Below, one piece after another: positions 1 to 9,158 of a stretch of DNA of 64,000 bases (position 1 is its first letter; the number at the start of each line of letters is the position of its first letter). The position numbers and the translations under genes were made by a program. Location of the stretch: assembly GCF_001902295.1 (NCBI RefSeq), contig NZ_CP018335.1, forward strand, positions 930,001 through 994,000, written 5' to 3'. This DNA is from Clostridium kluyveri (GTDB lineage: Bacteria > Bacillota > Clostridia > Clostridiales > Clostridiaceae). The notes beneath the pieces were generated by a model. It saw only the letters and a list, made by a program, of their open reading frames with translations. It had not been told where the DNA came from and made no database searches.

Positions 1-359
1 ACATGACAGAGGTTATAACGGAATATTTTGATCCTCTCAAGTTTGTTCCGGCAGTTGCTCAGGGAGCAATAGGAGTAGAAGCTTTAAAAAGCAGTGAATA
101 TGCAAGTGTCTTAAAAAAGATTGATAATGAAGATGTAAGAATAGGTGTTGAAGCAGAGAGAAGTTTTTTGAAAAAGTTAGGGGGAGATTGTCATACGCCT
201 GTAGGGGCATATTCCATAATTGAAGGTGAAACTCTTAATATAACTGGCATTTTTCAAATTGGTACTGAACTCATAAAAAAAGATATCTGCGGCAGTAAGT
301 GGGATTATATTAGCCTAGGAGAGAGATTAGGAGAGAAGATCATACGAAGCTGTGTGTAA
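1..359 (+). CDS. hemC: Hydroxymethylbilane synthase (porphobilinogen deaminase), C-terminal part
   Basis: The 5' end lies outside the window; about 118 C-terminal residues are visible. The enzyme polymerises four porphobilinogens to hydroxymethylbilane in the cytoplasm, feeding uroporphyrinogen III to the cobalamin genes downstream. The visible part holds the end of domain 2 (PAVAQGAIGVE) and domain 3, with the dipyrromethane-cofactor cysteine in GGDCHTPVGAY (Cys63 of the visible part). Many homologues have GGCQxP here, so the extra Asp is a minor variation and the cysteine is kept. The stop is followed after 20 nt by the cobA/hemD start, as expected for a shared transcript. Identity is firm; only the truncation limits it. 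Confidence 0.93.
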   Translation, partial: MTEVITEYFDPLKFVPAVAQGAIGVEALKSSEYASVLKKIDNEDVRIGVEAERSFLKKLGGDCHTPVGAYSIIEGETLNITGIFQIGTELIKKDICGSKWDYISLGERLGEKIIRSCV

Positions 360-379
360 TGAAAGGAGATAGGGAATCT

Positions 380-1852
380 ATGGGAAAAGTATACTTAATA
401 GGTGCAGGACCTGGAAATGAGGAATTAGTTACACTAAAAGCAATAAGAGTTTTGAAGGAATGTACGGCAGTACTATATGATAGGCTTTCAGGAGAGGGCT
501 TACTTAAATATTTAAATAAGGACTGTAAAATATTTTATTGTGGAAAAGAACCAGGATGCCATTATAAATCTCAAAATGAAATAAACAATATGCTTGTTAA
601 GCTTGCAAGGGAAGGTCATACAGTAGGAAGAATAAAAGGTGGAGATCCTTATGTATTTGGAAGAGGAGGAGAAGAGGGCATTAGACTGAGTGAGGAGGGG
701 ATTTCCTTTGAGAGTATTCCTGGAATTACATCTGCCATAGCTGTTTTAAATTATGCAGGAATTCCTGTTACTCATAGGGGAATTGCCAGGAGTTTTCATG
801 TTTTTACGGGTATGAGCAGAGAGGGACTAAGTCTTCAATGGGAATATATTTCAAAATTATCAGGAACTTTGATTTTTCTTATGGGTATGGAACATATAGA
901 AGAAATATCTAAAAACCTTATAAAAAACGGAAAAAGCGAGAATACACCTGCAGGAGTGATAATGAGGGGAACCACTTCAAAACAAAAAATGGTAATAGGA
1001 AATTTGATAAATATAACACAAAAGGCACAAGATGAAAAGCTTAAGGCACCTTGTATTATTGTGGTGGGGGAAGTAGTATCTTTCAGTAAAACTTTGAATT
1101 GGTATAATAAAATGAAATTATCTGGTACTAATGTATGTATTACAAGGAGCAGAGAACAAGCTTATGAGGTTAAAAACAAGCTTCTTAAATTAGGTGCAGA
1201 AGTTACGGAAATTAATGCAATAAAGATTTTAAGTACCACTGAAAATATGAAACAGTATTTAGATAGACTCAATACTTATGATTTTATAGTTATGAGCAGT
1301 GTAAATAGTGTAAATATATTTTTAAATTATTTAAAAGAAAAAAGGTATGATGTTAGAAATATAAAAGGGAAATTTGCAGTAATCGGCACTGCTACGGAAA
1401 AGGCTTTAATGGAAAGAGGCATATATGCAGATATCAGGGCTAAAGAATTTGTAAGTGAAAGCTTGAAGGAAGAACTTATGAAGAAAGTAAAAAAATCTGA
1501 CAGAATATTAATACCTTGTTCAAAACATTCTAGAAGAAAAGTAGCCCAAAGTTTAATTGATTTTGGCTGTATAGTAGATGAAGTTTATATTTATGAACCG
1601 GTGCAGGGTGACATATCCAATAAAAAAGCCTTTGATGAGGTGGATGTTGTATTTTTAACCAGCCCTTCTACAGTGAAAAATATGATAAATATTGTAGGCT
1701 TGGATAAGCTTCGTGAAAAAATCAATATAGCCATAGGTCCCATTACTTATAAGGAACTAGAAAATCACAATATATCTGGGTTTATCAGTGATGAATTTAC
1801 AACGGACGGCATGATTAATAAGCTTATAGAGTTAAGGTACAATAAAGATTAG
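380..1852 (+). CDS. cobA/hemD: Fused uroporphyrinogen-III C-methyltransferase / uroporphyrinogen-III synthase
   Basis: Bifunctional enzyme of about 490 residues. The N-terminal half (about residues 4-245) is the SUMT domain, with SAM-binding VYLIGAGPGNEE and GGDPYVFGRGGEE, converting uroporphyrinogen III to precorrin-2. The C-terminal half (about 255-490) is HemD, which closes hydroxymethylbilane to uroporphyrinogen III. An in-frame ATG at 359 overlaps the hemC stop, but AAAGGAGAT at 362-370 is correctly spaced only for the ATG at 380, so that start is chosen. The fusion puts ring closure and the first methylation in one polypeptide, which is common in clostridia. No separate hemD or precorrin-2 dehydrogenase gene is seen in the window. 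Confidence 0.93.
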   Translation: MGKVYLIGAGPGNEELVTLKAIRVLKECTAVLYDRLSGEGLLKYLNKDCKIFYCGKEPGCHYKSQNEINNMLVKLAREGHTVGRIKGGDPYVFGRGGEEGIRLSEEGISFESIPGITSAIAVLNYAGIPVTHRGIARSFHVFTGMSREGLSLQWEYISKLSGTLIFLMGMEHIEEISKNLIKNGKSENTPAGVIMRGTTSKQKMVIGNLINITQKAQDEKLKAPCIIVVGEVVSFSKTLNWYNKMKLSGTNVCITRSREQAYEVKNKLLKLGAEVTEINAIKILSTTENMKQYLDRLNTYDFIVMSSVNSVNIFLNYLKEKRYDVRNIKGKFAVIGTATEKALMERGIYADIRAKEFVSESLKEELMKKVKKSDRILIPCSKHSRRKVAQSLIDFGCIVDEVYIYEPVQGDISNKKAFDEVDVVFLTSPSTVKNMINIVGLDKLREKINIAIGPITYKELENHNISGFISDEFTTDGMINKLIELRYNKD

Positions 1853-1863
1853 GAAGTGATTAT

Positions 1864-2727
1864 GTGAAAAAGGCAATTTTAGTTGTTAGTTTTGGAACAA
1901 CTTATGAAAGTACAAGAAAACTTACAATTGATGTTATTGAAGATAAAATAAGAAAAAGATTTAGCGATTATGAAATCAGAAGGGCATTTACGGCTTATAA
2001 AATAATAAACGTATTAAAAACAAGAGATAAAGTAATAGTAGATACACCTGGAGAAGCTCTGGAAAAATTAAAAAATGAGGGTTTTGAAAAAGTAATTGTG
2101 CAGCCGCTTCATATAATACCTGGAGAAGAGTATGAATTCATTGTAAGGATAGTCCAAAAATATAATAAAAGTTTTAAAGAAATAAAAATAGGTAGACCTG
2201 TATTATTTTATAAAGGAATAAATGAAGAAATTCCAGATGATTATGATGTGATGGTAGCTGCAATTAAAAAAATACTCCCAAAAGGTACATTAAGCATATT
2301 AATGGGTCATGGCAGTACCCACTGGGCTAATGCCTGTTATTCCTGTCTGCAGCTTGTTTTAAGAGAAAATGGATTTAATAATTGTTTTATTGCTAATGTA
2401 GAAGGCTACCCGGATTTCGATAATGTAGTACAGCATATTAATAAAAATTTTGTTTTTGAGAAAGAAGCAGATAAAAAAATTACATTAATTCCACTGATGT
2501 TGGTGGCAGGAAATCACGCCCTAGTAGATATGGCGGGGGAAGAAGAGGAATCCTGGAAAAATATTTTAATGAGACTTGGATTTAATGTAGAAACTTATAT
2601 CCATGGGCTTGGAGAAATCGAAGAATTTCAAAATATTTACATAGAACATATACAAGACATTATAGATTCAAAGTATGATTATACATCTCATAAAAAAGAG
2701 GAGGAATATGAATGTCAAAAATTATGA
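1864..2727 (+). CDS. cbiK: Anaerobic sirohydrochlorin cobaltochelatase
   Basis: Inserts Co2+ into sirohydrochlorin without ATP, which defines the early-cobalt branch. It is 287 residues, the usual CbiK length, with two HemH-like chelatase lobes. The metal-site histidines are visible as His149 (MGHGSTHWAN) and His218 (VAGNHA), matching the two histidines of Salmonella CbiK. The start is GTG behind AGGAAGTG. The 3' end overlaps cbiP by 16 nt, indicating translational coupling. No N-terminal signal peptide is visible, so a cytoplasmic form is likely. Confidence 0.92.
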   Translation: MKKAILVVSFGTTYESTRKLTIDVIEDKIRKRFSDYEIRRAFTAYKIINVLKTRDKVIVDTPGEALEKLKNEGFEKVIVQPLHIIPGEEYEFIVRIVQKYNKSFKEIKIGRPVLFYKGINEEIPDDYDVMVAAIKKILPKGTLSILMGHGSTHWANACYSCLQLVLRENGFNNCFIANVEGYPDFDNVVQHINKNFVFEKEADKKITLIPLMLVAGNHALVDMAGEEEESWKNILMRLGFNVETYIHGLGEIEEFQNIYIEHIQDIIDSKYDYTSHKKEEEYECQKL

Positions 2728-4211
2728 TTCAGGGAACGGCTTCTTCTGTTGGTAAAAGTATAATTGTTACGGCTTTATGCAGGATTTTTAAGCAGGATGG
2801 GTTTAAAGTCTGTCCTTATAAGTCCCAAAATATGTCATTGAATTCCTATATTACACTGGATGGTAAGGAGATGGGAAGGGCACAGGTACTGCAGGCTTAT
2901 GCGTCAGGTTTGGAACCGGAAGCTTATATGAATCCCATACTTTTAAAACCTACTACAGATAAAAACTGTCAGGTTATTGTAAATGGTGAGGTGTATTGTA
3001 ATTCCAGTGCCCAGGAATATTATGATATGAAGAAAAAATTTGCACCCATGCTAAAAGAGGATTTTAAAAAACTAGAGGATAACTTTGATATAGTTGTAAT
3101 TGAAGGAGCAGGGAGCCCTGCCGAAATAAACTTAAGAGATAATGATATTGTTAATATGGGGCTGGCAGAAATGGTGGATGCTCCTGTAATTTTAGTAGGA
3201 GATATAGATAGAGGAGGAGTATTTGCTTCCCTGGCAGGTACTATGCTGCTTTTAAATGAAAATGAAAAAAAACGGGTGAAGGGAACTATTATCAATAAGT
3301 TCAGAGGAGATGTGGAAATATTAAAGCCTGGACTATCAATGCTGGAAGAAAAAATAACAGTGCCTTGTATGGGAGTAGTTCCATATTTCAGATTGGCTTT
3401 AGAAGACGAAGATGGTGCAGTTGAGTTTAATACTAAAATTAATGCACCCATTGATATAGCCGTTATAAGACTGCCTCATATCTCTAATTTTACAGATATT
3501 GATGCGCTAAAAATTGAAGAAGATGTATCCCTGCGTTATATAACAAGTGCAGATAATTTTGGAAATCCAGATTTGATTATAATACCAGGAAGTAAAAATA
3601 CCATAGGTGATTTACTTTACATAAGGAAAATAGGCATAGAAAATGAAATAAAGAAATATTCAAGTAAAAATGGACTTATTATTGGATTGTGCGGAGGATA
3701 TCAAATGTTAGGTAAGTCTATAGAGGACCCTTATGGAGTGGAGACAAAGCTTAAAAGTGTGGAAGGTATTGGCGTTTTAGATGTAAGTACCGTCTTTGAA
3801 AAAGAAAAAGTAACAACAAGAGTTAATGGTACAGTTTGTGGGCTGTCTGAAAAGATTAATATCTATGGCTATGAAATCCATATGGGCATATGTAATTATG
3901 GTGAAAATGCAAAGCCTCTCATTGAAATAACTGATAAAAATGGACAAGAAGTTAGCTTAAAGGACGGAGCTGTTAACTCCAGTGGAAATGTTATGGGCAC
4001 ATACATTCATGGAATTTTTGACGGAGCTGAGCTTAGACAGTATATAGTTAATTTGTTGAGGGATAGGAAGGGACTAAAAAAGAGAGAGGCAAGGGTGTAT
4101 GAAAACTTAAGGGATGTGGAAATTGACAAATTAGCTCATATTGTAAGGTCTAATTTGGATATGGAAAAAATATATGAACTGTTAAACATTGAAAGTAAAG
4201 TTATGAGGTAG
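2712..4211 (+). CDS. cbiP: Cobyric acid synthase (glutamine-dependent)
   Basis: Amidates the b, d, e and g carboxylates of adenosyl-cobyrinic a,c-diamide using glutamine and ATP. It is 499 residues. The N-terminal dethiobiotin-synthetase-like P-loop is seen as GTASSVGKS at residues 8-16. The C-terminal glutaminase domain has nucleophile Cys327 in GLCGGYQML and catalytic His433 in GTYIHGIFD. Length and both active sites are intact. It overlaps cbiK by 16 nt and is followed 4 nt later by cbiA, so the two amidases are made together. Confidence 0.95.
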   Translation: MSKIMIQGTASSVGKSIIVTALCRIFKQDGFKVCPYKSQNMSLNSYITLDGKEMGRAQVLQAYASGLEPEAYMNPILLKPTTDKNCQVIVNGEVYCNSSAQEYYDMKKKFAPMLKEDFKKLEDNFDIVVIEGAGSPAEINLRDNDIVNMGLAEMVDAPVILVGDIDRGGVFASLAGTMLLLNENEKKRVKGTIINKFRGDVEILKPGLSMLEEKITVPCMGVVPYFRLALEDEDGAVEFNTKINAPIDIAVIRLPHISNFTDIDALKIEEDVSLRYITSADNFGNPDLIIIPGSKNTIGDLLYIRKIGIENEIKKYSSKNGLIIGLCGGYQMLGKSIEDPYGVETKLKSVEGIGVLDVSTVFEKEKVTTRVNGTVCGLSEKINIYGYEIHMGICNYGENAKPLIEITDKNGQEVSLKDGAVNSSGNVMGTYIHGIFDGAELRQYIVNLLRDRKGLKKREARVYENLRDVEIDKLAHIVRSNLDMEKIYELLNIESKVMR

Positions 4212-4215
4212 CAAT

Positions 4216-5526
4216 ATGAAAAGCATAATTATATCATCTAATAGCAGCGGAGGTGGAAAAACCACGGTAACTTTGGGACTTATGAAAGCCCTTATAAATA
4301 GAGGCATTTCAGTGCAAGGATATAAAGTGGGTCCGGATTATATAGATACGGCATTTCATGAACATATTACAAAAAAGGCCTCCAGAAATTTAGATTTATA
4401 TTTAATGGGTGAAAAAGGATTAAAAGCTTCCTATGCAAGAGGTGAGGGACAATATGGAATAGTTGAAGGTGTAATGGGTCTATATGACGGTAAAGGAATA
4501 ACTTCGGAATACTCTACAGCGGCTGTAAGTAAACTTTTAAAGCTTCCGCTTATATTAGTTCTCACACCTAAGGCCCAAAGTGTTACATTGTGTGCAGAAA
4601 TAAGCGGCCTTATAGATTTTGAACAAATAGATGTGGCAGGAATTATTTTAAATAATATAAATGAAAATTACTATAAACTCTTAAAGACTATAATTGAAAA
4701 AAATTTTTCTGGAAAAGTTAAGGTATTTGGATACCTTCCTAAAGATGAAAGCCTAAATTTAAAAAGTAGGCATTTAGGGCTTGTTCAGAGCAGTGAAGTA
4801 AAAGACTTGGATGAAAAAATCCAAAAATGCAGTGAATTGCTTGAAAAATATGTACAAATTGATGAATTATTAAGGTGTTTTTCAGAAACACAAAAGTTTG
4901 AAGATTCTTATCATTTAGAAAACAGAAAACTAAAAATTGCTGTGGCAAAAGATAAAGCTTTTAGTTTTTACTATAAAGAGAACTTAGAATTATTAGAAGA
5001 ATTAGGAGAAGTTCAATATTTTAGCCCTTTAAAGGATAAAGCATTACCGGAGAATATAGATTTTTTATATTTAGGAGGTGGTTATCCTGAAATATTCAGG
5101 GAAGAATTAAGCAGTAATAAAACTTTGCTCTGCAGCATAAATAATGCATTAAACAAAGGGACAAAATGTTATGCAGAGTGCGGGGGACTTATGTATTTAA
5201 TGGACAGTATAGAACATAAGAATATGGTAGGATTTTTAAAGGGAAGTGCTTATATGGGTACAAAACTTTATAATTTTGGATATGCAGAAATTGAAGTGGA
5301 AGTTGATAATTATATAATACCTAAAGGCATAAAAATAAATTGTCATGAATTTCATAAGTCGTATATAAAAACAGGGGAGAGAAGAATATATAAATTAATT
5401 AAAGACACATATAGCGGAGAACAAAAAAAATGGAAATGTGGTTACTTGAAAAATAATACTCTGGCAGCCTATGCCCATGTACATTTTTTCGGAAATGTAG
5501 ATTTTATAAAGCATTTAACTACTTAG
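4216..5526 (+). CDS. cbiA: Cobyrinic acid a,c-diamide synthase
   Basis: Amidates the a and c side chains of cobyrinic acid with glutamine and ATP. It is 436 residues. The N-terminal P-loop SNSSGGGKTT (about residues 8-17) belongs to the dethiobiotin-synthetase-like ATPase. The glutaminase domain carries Cys322 in YAECGGLMYL, and LGGGYPEIF is diagnostic of the family. It lies 4 nt after cbiP with its own GAGGT ribosome site. Complete and unremarkable. Confidence 0.94.
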   Translation: MKSIIISSNSSGGGKTTVTLGLMKALINRGISVQGYKVGPDYIDTAFHEHITKKASRNLDLYLMGEKGLKASYARGEGQYGIVEGVMGLYDGKGITSEYSTAAVSKLLKLPLILVLTPKAQSVTLCAEISGLIDFEQIDVAGIILNNINENYYKLLKTIIEKNFSGKVKVFGYLPKDESLNLKSRHLGLVQSSEVKDLDEKIQKCSELLEKYVQIDELLRCFSETQKFEDSYHLENRKLKIAVAKDKAFSFYYKENLELLEELGEVQYFSPLKDKALPENIDFLYLGGGYPEIFREELSSNKTLLCSINNALNKGTKCYAECGGLMYLMDSIEHKNMVGFLKGSAYMGTKLYNFGYAEIEVEVDNYIIPKGIKINCHEFHKSYIKTGERRIYKLIKDTYSGEQKKWKCGYLKNNTLAAYAHVHFFGNVDFIKHLTT

Positions 5527-5558
5527 GTACATTTTAATAAAAAGGAAGTGACATTTTT

Positions 5559-6188
5559 ATGGATTATATTAAAAATCCTATGATGATTGAAAAAAAGAGT
5601 TTTGAAATTATTGAGGAAGAATTAGGGGCTAATAATTTTACTGATAAGGAACTTTTAATAATAAAGAGAGTAATACATACTACTGCTGATTTTGAATATA
5701 AGGATTTATTATATATTAGACCGGGAGCAATAGATGCTGCACTAGAACTGCTAAAAAAAGGGGGAACTACAATTTACACAGATACAAATATGATCTTGGC
5801 GGGAATAAATAAAAAGGCACTGAAGGCTTTAAATTGTACAGTAGTTTCCTATGTGGGAAGTGATGAAATAAGCCAAATTGCAAAACAAAAAGGTATAACC
5901 CGCTCTATGGTGTCAATAGAAAAGGCTTCAGGGGAAGGAATAAATTTTTTCGTATTTGGAAATGCTCCAACTGCATTATATAAGCTGAAGGAGTTAGTGG
6001 AAGAAGACAGGTGTAAACCGGATTTTGTAATAGCTGCTCCTGTGGGCTTTGTTGGTGCGGCGCAATCAAAAGAAGATTTCGAAAAGTTGCCTTTGCCAAT
6101 GATTACGGTAAGAGGGAGAAAAGGAGGCAGCACAGTAGCGGCGGCAATTGTCAATTCACTTTTATATATGCTTATAAATAGGGAATAG
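5559..6188 (+). CDS. cbiC: Cobalt-precorrin-8 methylmutase
   Basis: Moves the methyl group from C11 to C12 to give cobyrinic acid. It is 209 residues, the typical size. The catalytic histidine is His40 in the signature HTTADFEY, and the C-terminal PVGFVGAAQSKE and GRKGGSTVAAA segments are characteristic. A clear AAGGAAGTG site precedes the ATG. It lies 32 nt after cbiA and 11 nt before cbiD. Confidence 0.94.
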   Translation: MDYIKNPMMIEKKSFEIIEEELGANNFTDKELLIIKRVIHTTADFEYKDLLYIRPGAIDAALELLKKGGTTIYTDTNMILAGINKKALKALNCTVVSYVGSDEISQIAKQKGITRSMVSIEKASGEGINFFVFGNAPTALYKLKELVEEDRCKPDFVIAAPVGFVGAAQSKEDFEKLPLPMITVRGRKGGSTVAAAIVNSLLYMLINRE

Positions 6189-6199
6189 GGAGTGTAAGG

Positions 6200-7279
6200 A
6201 TGCTTAAACTATATGTAAATTGTGAAGGAAAAAAATTAAGATGCGGTTATACAACAGGTTCCTGTGCTGCAGCTGCTGCAAAGGCTGCTGCAAAAATGCT
6301 TTATTCACAAACGGATTTAGATTATATAGACATAGATACACCTAAAAATATTGAACTTAACTTGCATATTGAAAGTGTGAAGAGAGGACTAAATTACGTG
6401 GAATGCTGTATAATAAAAGACGGTGGAGATGATCCTGATGTGACAAATGGAATTGAAATATGGGCAAGAGCTGAAAAAAGTAATAGAGAATACAGCTTAA
6501 AGGCTGGTGTTGGGGTGGGAATAGTTCAAGGTGAAGGATTATATGTTAAAAAAGGTGACTTTGCCATAAATCCTGTTCCTAGAGTTATGATTGAAAAAGA
6601 AGTAAGGAAAGTTCTGCCCCAGGGAAAAGGGGTTACCATAACCATATTTGTTCCAAAGGGTGAAAAAATTGCAGAAAAAACATTTAATCCAAGATTAAAT
6701 ATAATAGGCGGCATATCTATTTTAGGCACCACAGGGATAGTAGTACCTATGTCAGAAGAGGCACTAAAGGAATCAATAAAACTTGAAATTTCTCAAAAAG
6801 TTGCAAGTGGCCATAAAGATTTAATACTCCTATTTGGAAATATGGGAGAGGATAAGGCAAAAGAACTTGGACTTGATATGAAAAAATCCGTAATAATATC
6901 CAATTATATTGGATTTGCTTTAAATTGTTGTGTGGAAAATAATATAAGGAAAATACTGATAGTGGGACATATTGGGAAACTTTCCAAAGTTGCTGCAGGG
7001 TGTTTTAATACCCACAGCAGGGTATGTGATGTAAGAATGGAGGTTCTGGCTCTTGAACTTGCACTTATGGGAGCAGATAAAAAAATTGTAGAGGCTGTAT
7101 ATAATGAGAAAACCACAGAGGGGGCAGTAAAAATTATAAGCCCTGAGTATAGAGATATATATGAAAAAATTGGAATTAAAATAATAAAAAGAATAGAACA
7201 ATTTACCTATGGAACTTTAGAAGCTGAGGCAATTATGTACTGTATGGCAAGTGGAGTTTTGTGGGATGGAAGAAAGTGA
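6200..7279 (+). CDS. cbiD: Cobalt-precorrin-5B C1-methyltransferase
   Basis: Methylates C1 of the contracted macrocycle using SAM. It is 359 residues. Family signatures are the N-terminal RCGYTTGSCAAAAAKAA, DGGDDPDVT near residue 75 and the central GGISILGTTGIVVPMS. CbiD belongs to a different fold from the other methyltransferases of the cluster. It ends 13 nt before the preferred start of cbiE. Confidence 0.94.
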   Translation: MLKLYVNCEGKKLRCGYTTGSCAAAAAKAAAKMLYSQTDLDYIDIDTPKNIELNLHIESVKRGLNYVECCIIKDGGDDPDVTNGIEIWARAEKSNREYSLKAGVGVGIVQGEGLYVKKGDFAINPVPRVMIEKEVRKVLPQGKGVTITIFVPKGEKIAEKTFNPRLNIIGGISILGTTGIVVPMSEEALKESIKLEISQKVASGHKDLILLFGNMGEDKAKELGLDMKKSVIISNYIGFALNCCVENNIRKILIVGHIGKLSKVAAGCFNTHSRVCDVRMEVLALELALMGADKKIVEAVYNEKTTEGAVKIISPEYRDIYEKIGIKIIKRIEQFTYGTLEAEAIMYCMASGVLWDGRK

Positions 7280-7292
7280 GAGAATAAACATT

Positions 7293-7907
7293 ATGGTGTA
7301 TATTGTTGGCATTGGGCCTGGTGCGGCGGATTATATAATACCTAAGGCAGAAAAGACTATGAAAAATTCCGATGTAGTTATTGGTTTTGAAAGAGCTATA
7401 AAAAGTCTTGATTATATAAATCAGAAAAAAATTGTAGTTGATTCATTTTCTAAGATACTTGAATTTATAAAGCATAACAGGGATAAGAATATATCTGTTG
7501 CAGCTTCAGGAGATCCTTGTTTTTATGGTATAACAGATTATTTTAATAGAAATTTTCATGGGGAGTTTGAAGTAATTTCAGGTATAAGTTCTTTCCAGTA
7601 TTTAATGTCAAAGGTGGGTAAGTCATGGCAGCATGCAAGATTATACAGTCTTCATGGAAGAGAGGAGAAATTAATTGAGAGGGTTAAAAATAATAAACTG
7701 ACCGTATGGCTTACAGATAAAAACAACACTCCTAATTATATCTGTAGTGAATTAATAAAAAACCATATTAACGCCCAGGTATATGTAGGTGAAAATCTGT
7801 CTTATGAAGATGAGAAAATTTCAAAGGGAACTGCAGAGGAAATTCACAAAAAAAATTACAGCAGTTTATGCGTAGTAGTTATTGAAAATGGAGATGACTT
7901 AGCATGA
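7293..7907 (+). CDS. cbiE: Cobalt-precorrin-7 C5-methyltransferase
   Basis: SAM-dependent tetrapyrrole methylase of about 204 residues with VYIVGIGPGAADY at the N-terminus and GDPCFYGI near residue 75. It methylates C5 while its partner CbiT methylates C15 with decarboxylation. Upstream in-frame starts exist at 7251 and 7266, inside cbiD. The ATG at 7293 is chosen because the fold begins at its second residue, although the ribosome site (AAGTGAG) is weak. The stop overlaps the cbiT start by 4 nt (ATGA). Confidence 0.9.
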   Translation: MVYIVGIGPGAADYIIPKAEKTMKNSDVVIGFERAIKSLDYINQKKIVVDSFSKILEFIKHNRDKNISVAASGDPCFYGITDYFNRNFHGEFEVISGISSFQYLMSKVGKSWQHARLYSLHGREEKLIERVKNNKLTVWLTDKNNTPNYICSELIKNHINAQVYVGENLSYEDEKISKGTAEEIHKKNYSSLCVVVIENGDDLA

Positions 7908-8464
7908 TATATATAAAAGATGAAGAATTTGTAAGGGGAAATTGCCCTATGACAAAGGAAGAAATTAGAATATTAAGTATAGCAAAAATGGAAATCAAAG
8001 ATAAGGATATTTTACTGGATATTGGTGCAGGAACAGGTTCACTCAGTATACAAATGAGTAAATGCAGCCCCTTAGGTAAGGTAATAGCTGTGGAGAGGGA
8101 TAAGGAAGCACTTGAAATACTTGAGAAAAATAAAAAGAAATTTGAGGCAGACAATCTTTATATAGTAAAAGGAGAGGCACTTCAGGTAGAACCTGACATA
8201 GAAAAATTATTTGATGCTATTTTTATTGGTGGAAGTGGGGGAAATATTGAAGAAATAATTAGAAGATACTCTTTGAAGCTGAAAAAGGGTGGAAAGATGG
8301 TAATGAATTTTATAACTATCGACAATCTATATAAGGCTATGGAAGCTCTAAAAGCACTGGAATTTGAAACAGAATGCACCCAGGTAGGAATAAGCAAAAC
8401 AAAAAATAAAGGTTATATGTTATTTTCCAATAACTCAATTTATATATTAAGTGGAAAAAAATAA
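7904..8464 (+). CDS. cbiT: Cobalt-precorrin-6B C15-methyltransferase (decarboxylating)
   Basis: It is 186 residues with the CbiT N-terminal signature DEEFVRGNCPMTKEE and a class I SAM-binding site LLDIGAGTGSLS. It acts with CbiE on cobalt-precorrin-6B; the two are separate proteins here rather than the CobL fusion of aerobic producers. Translationally coupled to cbiE by a 4-nt overlap. Confidence 0.93.
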   Translation: MIYIKDEEFVRGNCPMTKEEIRILSIAKMEIKDKDILLDIGAGTGSLSIQMSKCSPLGKVIAVERDKEALEILEKNKKKFEADNLYIVKGEALQVEPDIEKLFDAIFIGGSGGNIEEIIRRYSLKLKKGGKMVMNFITIDNLYKAMEALKALEFETECTQVGISKTKNKGYMLFSNNSIYILSGKK

Positions 8465-8477
8465 TGGAGGTTATAAT

Positions 8478-9143
8478 ATGGCTAAATTATATGGAGTAGG
8501 AGTAGGACCAGGTGATAGTGAATTATTAACATTAAAGGCATTAAATGTAATAGAAAAGTGCCAGGTTATAGTGGCACCAAGTTCCATGGCAGGCGGCAGG
8601 AGTATTGCACTTGATACGGCAAAACAGTTTATAAGAGAAAGCTCAGAGATAATAGTAAAGCATTTTCCAATGGGGGGAGAACAGCAGGAAGGAAAAATAT
8701 ATGAAGCTTTTCAGGTTATAGAGCAAAAAATACAAGAAGGAAAAAATGTAGCCTTTTTAACCATTGGAGATCCTCTCATATATAGTACTTACATTTATTT
8801 GTTAAAATATATTGAAGAAAAAGGATATGATACGGAAACAATTCCTGGAATTACATCTTTTTGTGCCTGTGCCAGTGTGGCAAAGGAAGCTTTAGTTATA
8901 GGGGATGAACCACTTTTAATAGTTCCCGGGAACAGGCTGGATGCTATAAAGGATGAAAAAAATGTTGTAATAATGAAAGTTTACAAAAGGGAAGAAGAGA
9001 TAATAAATTATTTGGAAGAAAGGGAATTTACCTATGTATGTGTAAAAAAAGCTGGCAGGGAAGGACAGAAAATTACACGAAATAGGGATGAAATATTAAA
9101 TGAAAAAGAGTATATGTCTATAATAATAGCTCATAGAAAATGA
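8478..9143 (+). CDS. cbiL: Cobalt-factor II C20-methyltransferase
   Basis: First peripheral methylation after cobalt insertion. About 221 residues, with LYGVGVGPGDSELLT at the N-terminus and TIGDPLIYSTY and ETIPGITSF in the body, as in CbiL/CobI. An in-frame ATG at 8451 lies inside cbiT; TGGAGG at 8465-8470 sits 7 nt before the ATG at 8478, so that start is preferred. Followed 15 nt later by cbiF. Confidence 0.92.
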   Translation: MAKLYGVGVGPGDSELLTLKALNVIEKCQVIVAPSSMAGGRSIALDTAKQFIRESSEIIVKHFPMGGEQQEGKIYEAFQVIEQKIQEGKNVAFLTIGDPLIYSTYIYLLKYIEEKGYDTETIPGITSFCACASVAKEALVIGDEPLLIVPGNRLDAIKDEKNVVIMKVYKREEEIINYLEEREFTYVCVKKAGREGQKITRNRDEILNEKEYMSIIIAHRK

Positions 9144-9158
9144 GAGGAGGAGTTTAAT

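Noticed and set aside
1..380. Cobalamin riboswitch at the head of the cluster
   Set aside because: The left edge is inside hemC, so the true leader is outside the window; no B12-box sequence is seen within it.
3020..3451. 143-codon minus-strand frame inside cbiP
   Set aside because: Antisense shadow of a complete cbiP gene; Ser/Phe-rich content is typical of such shadows.
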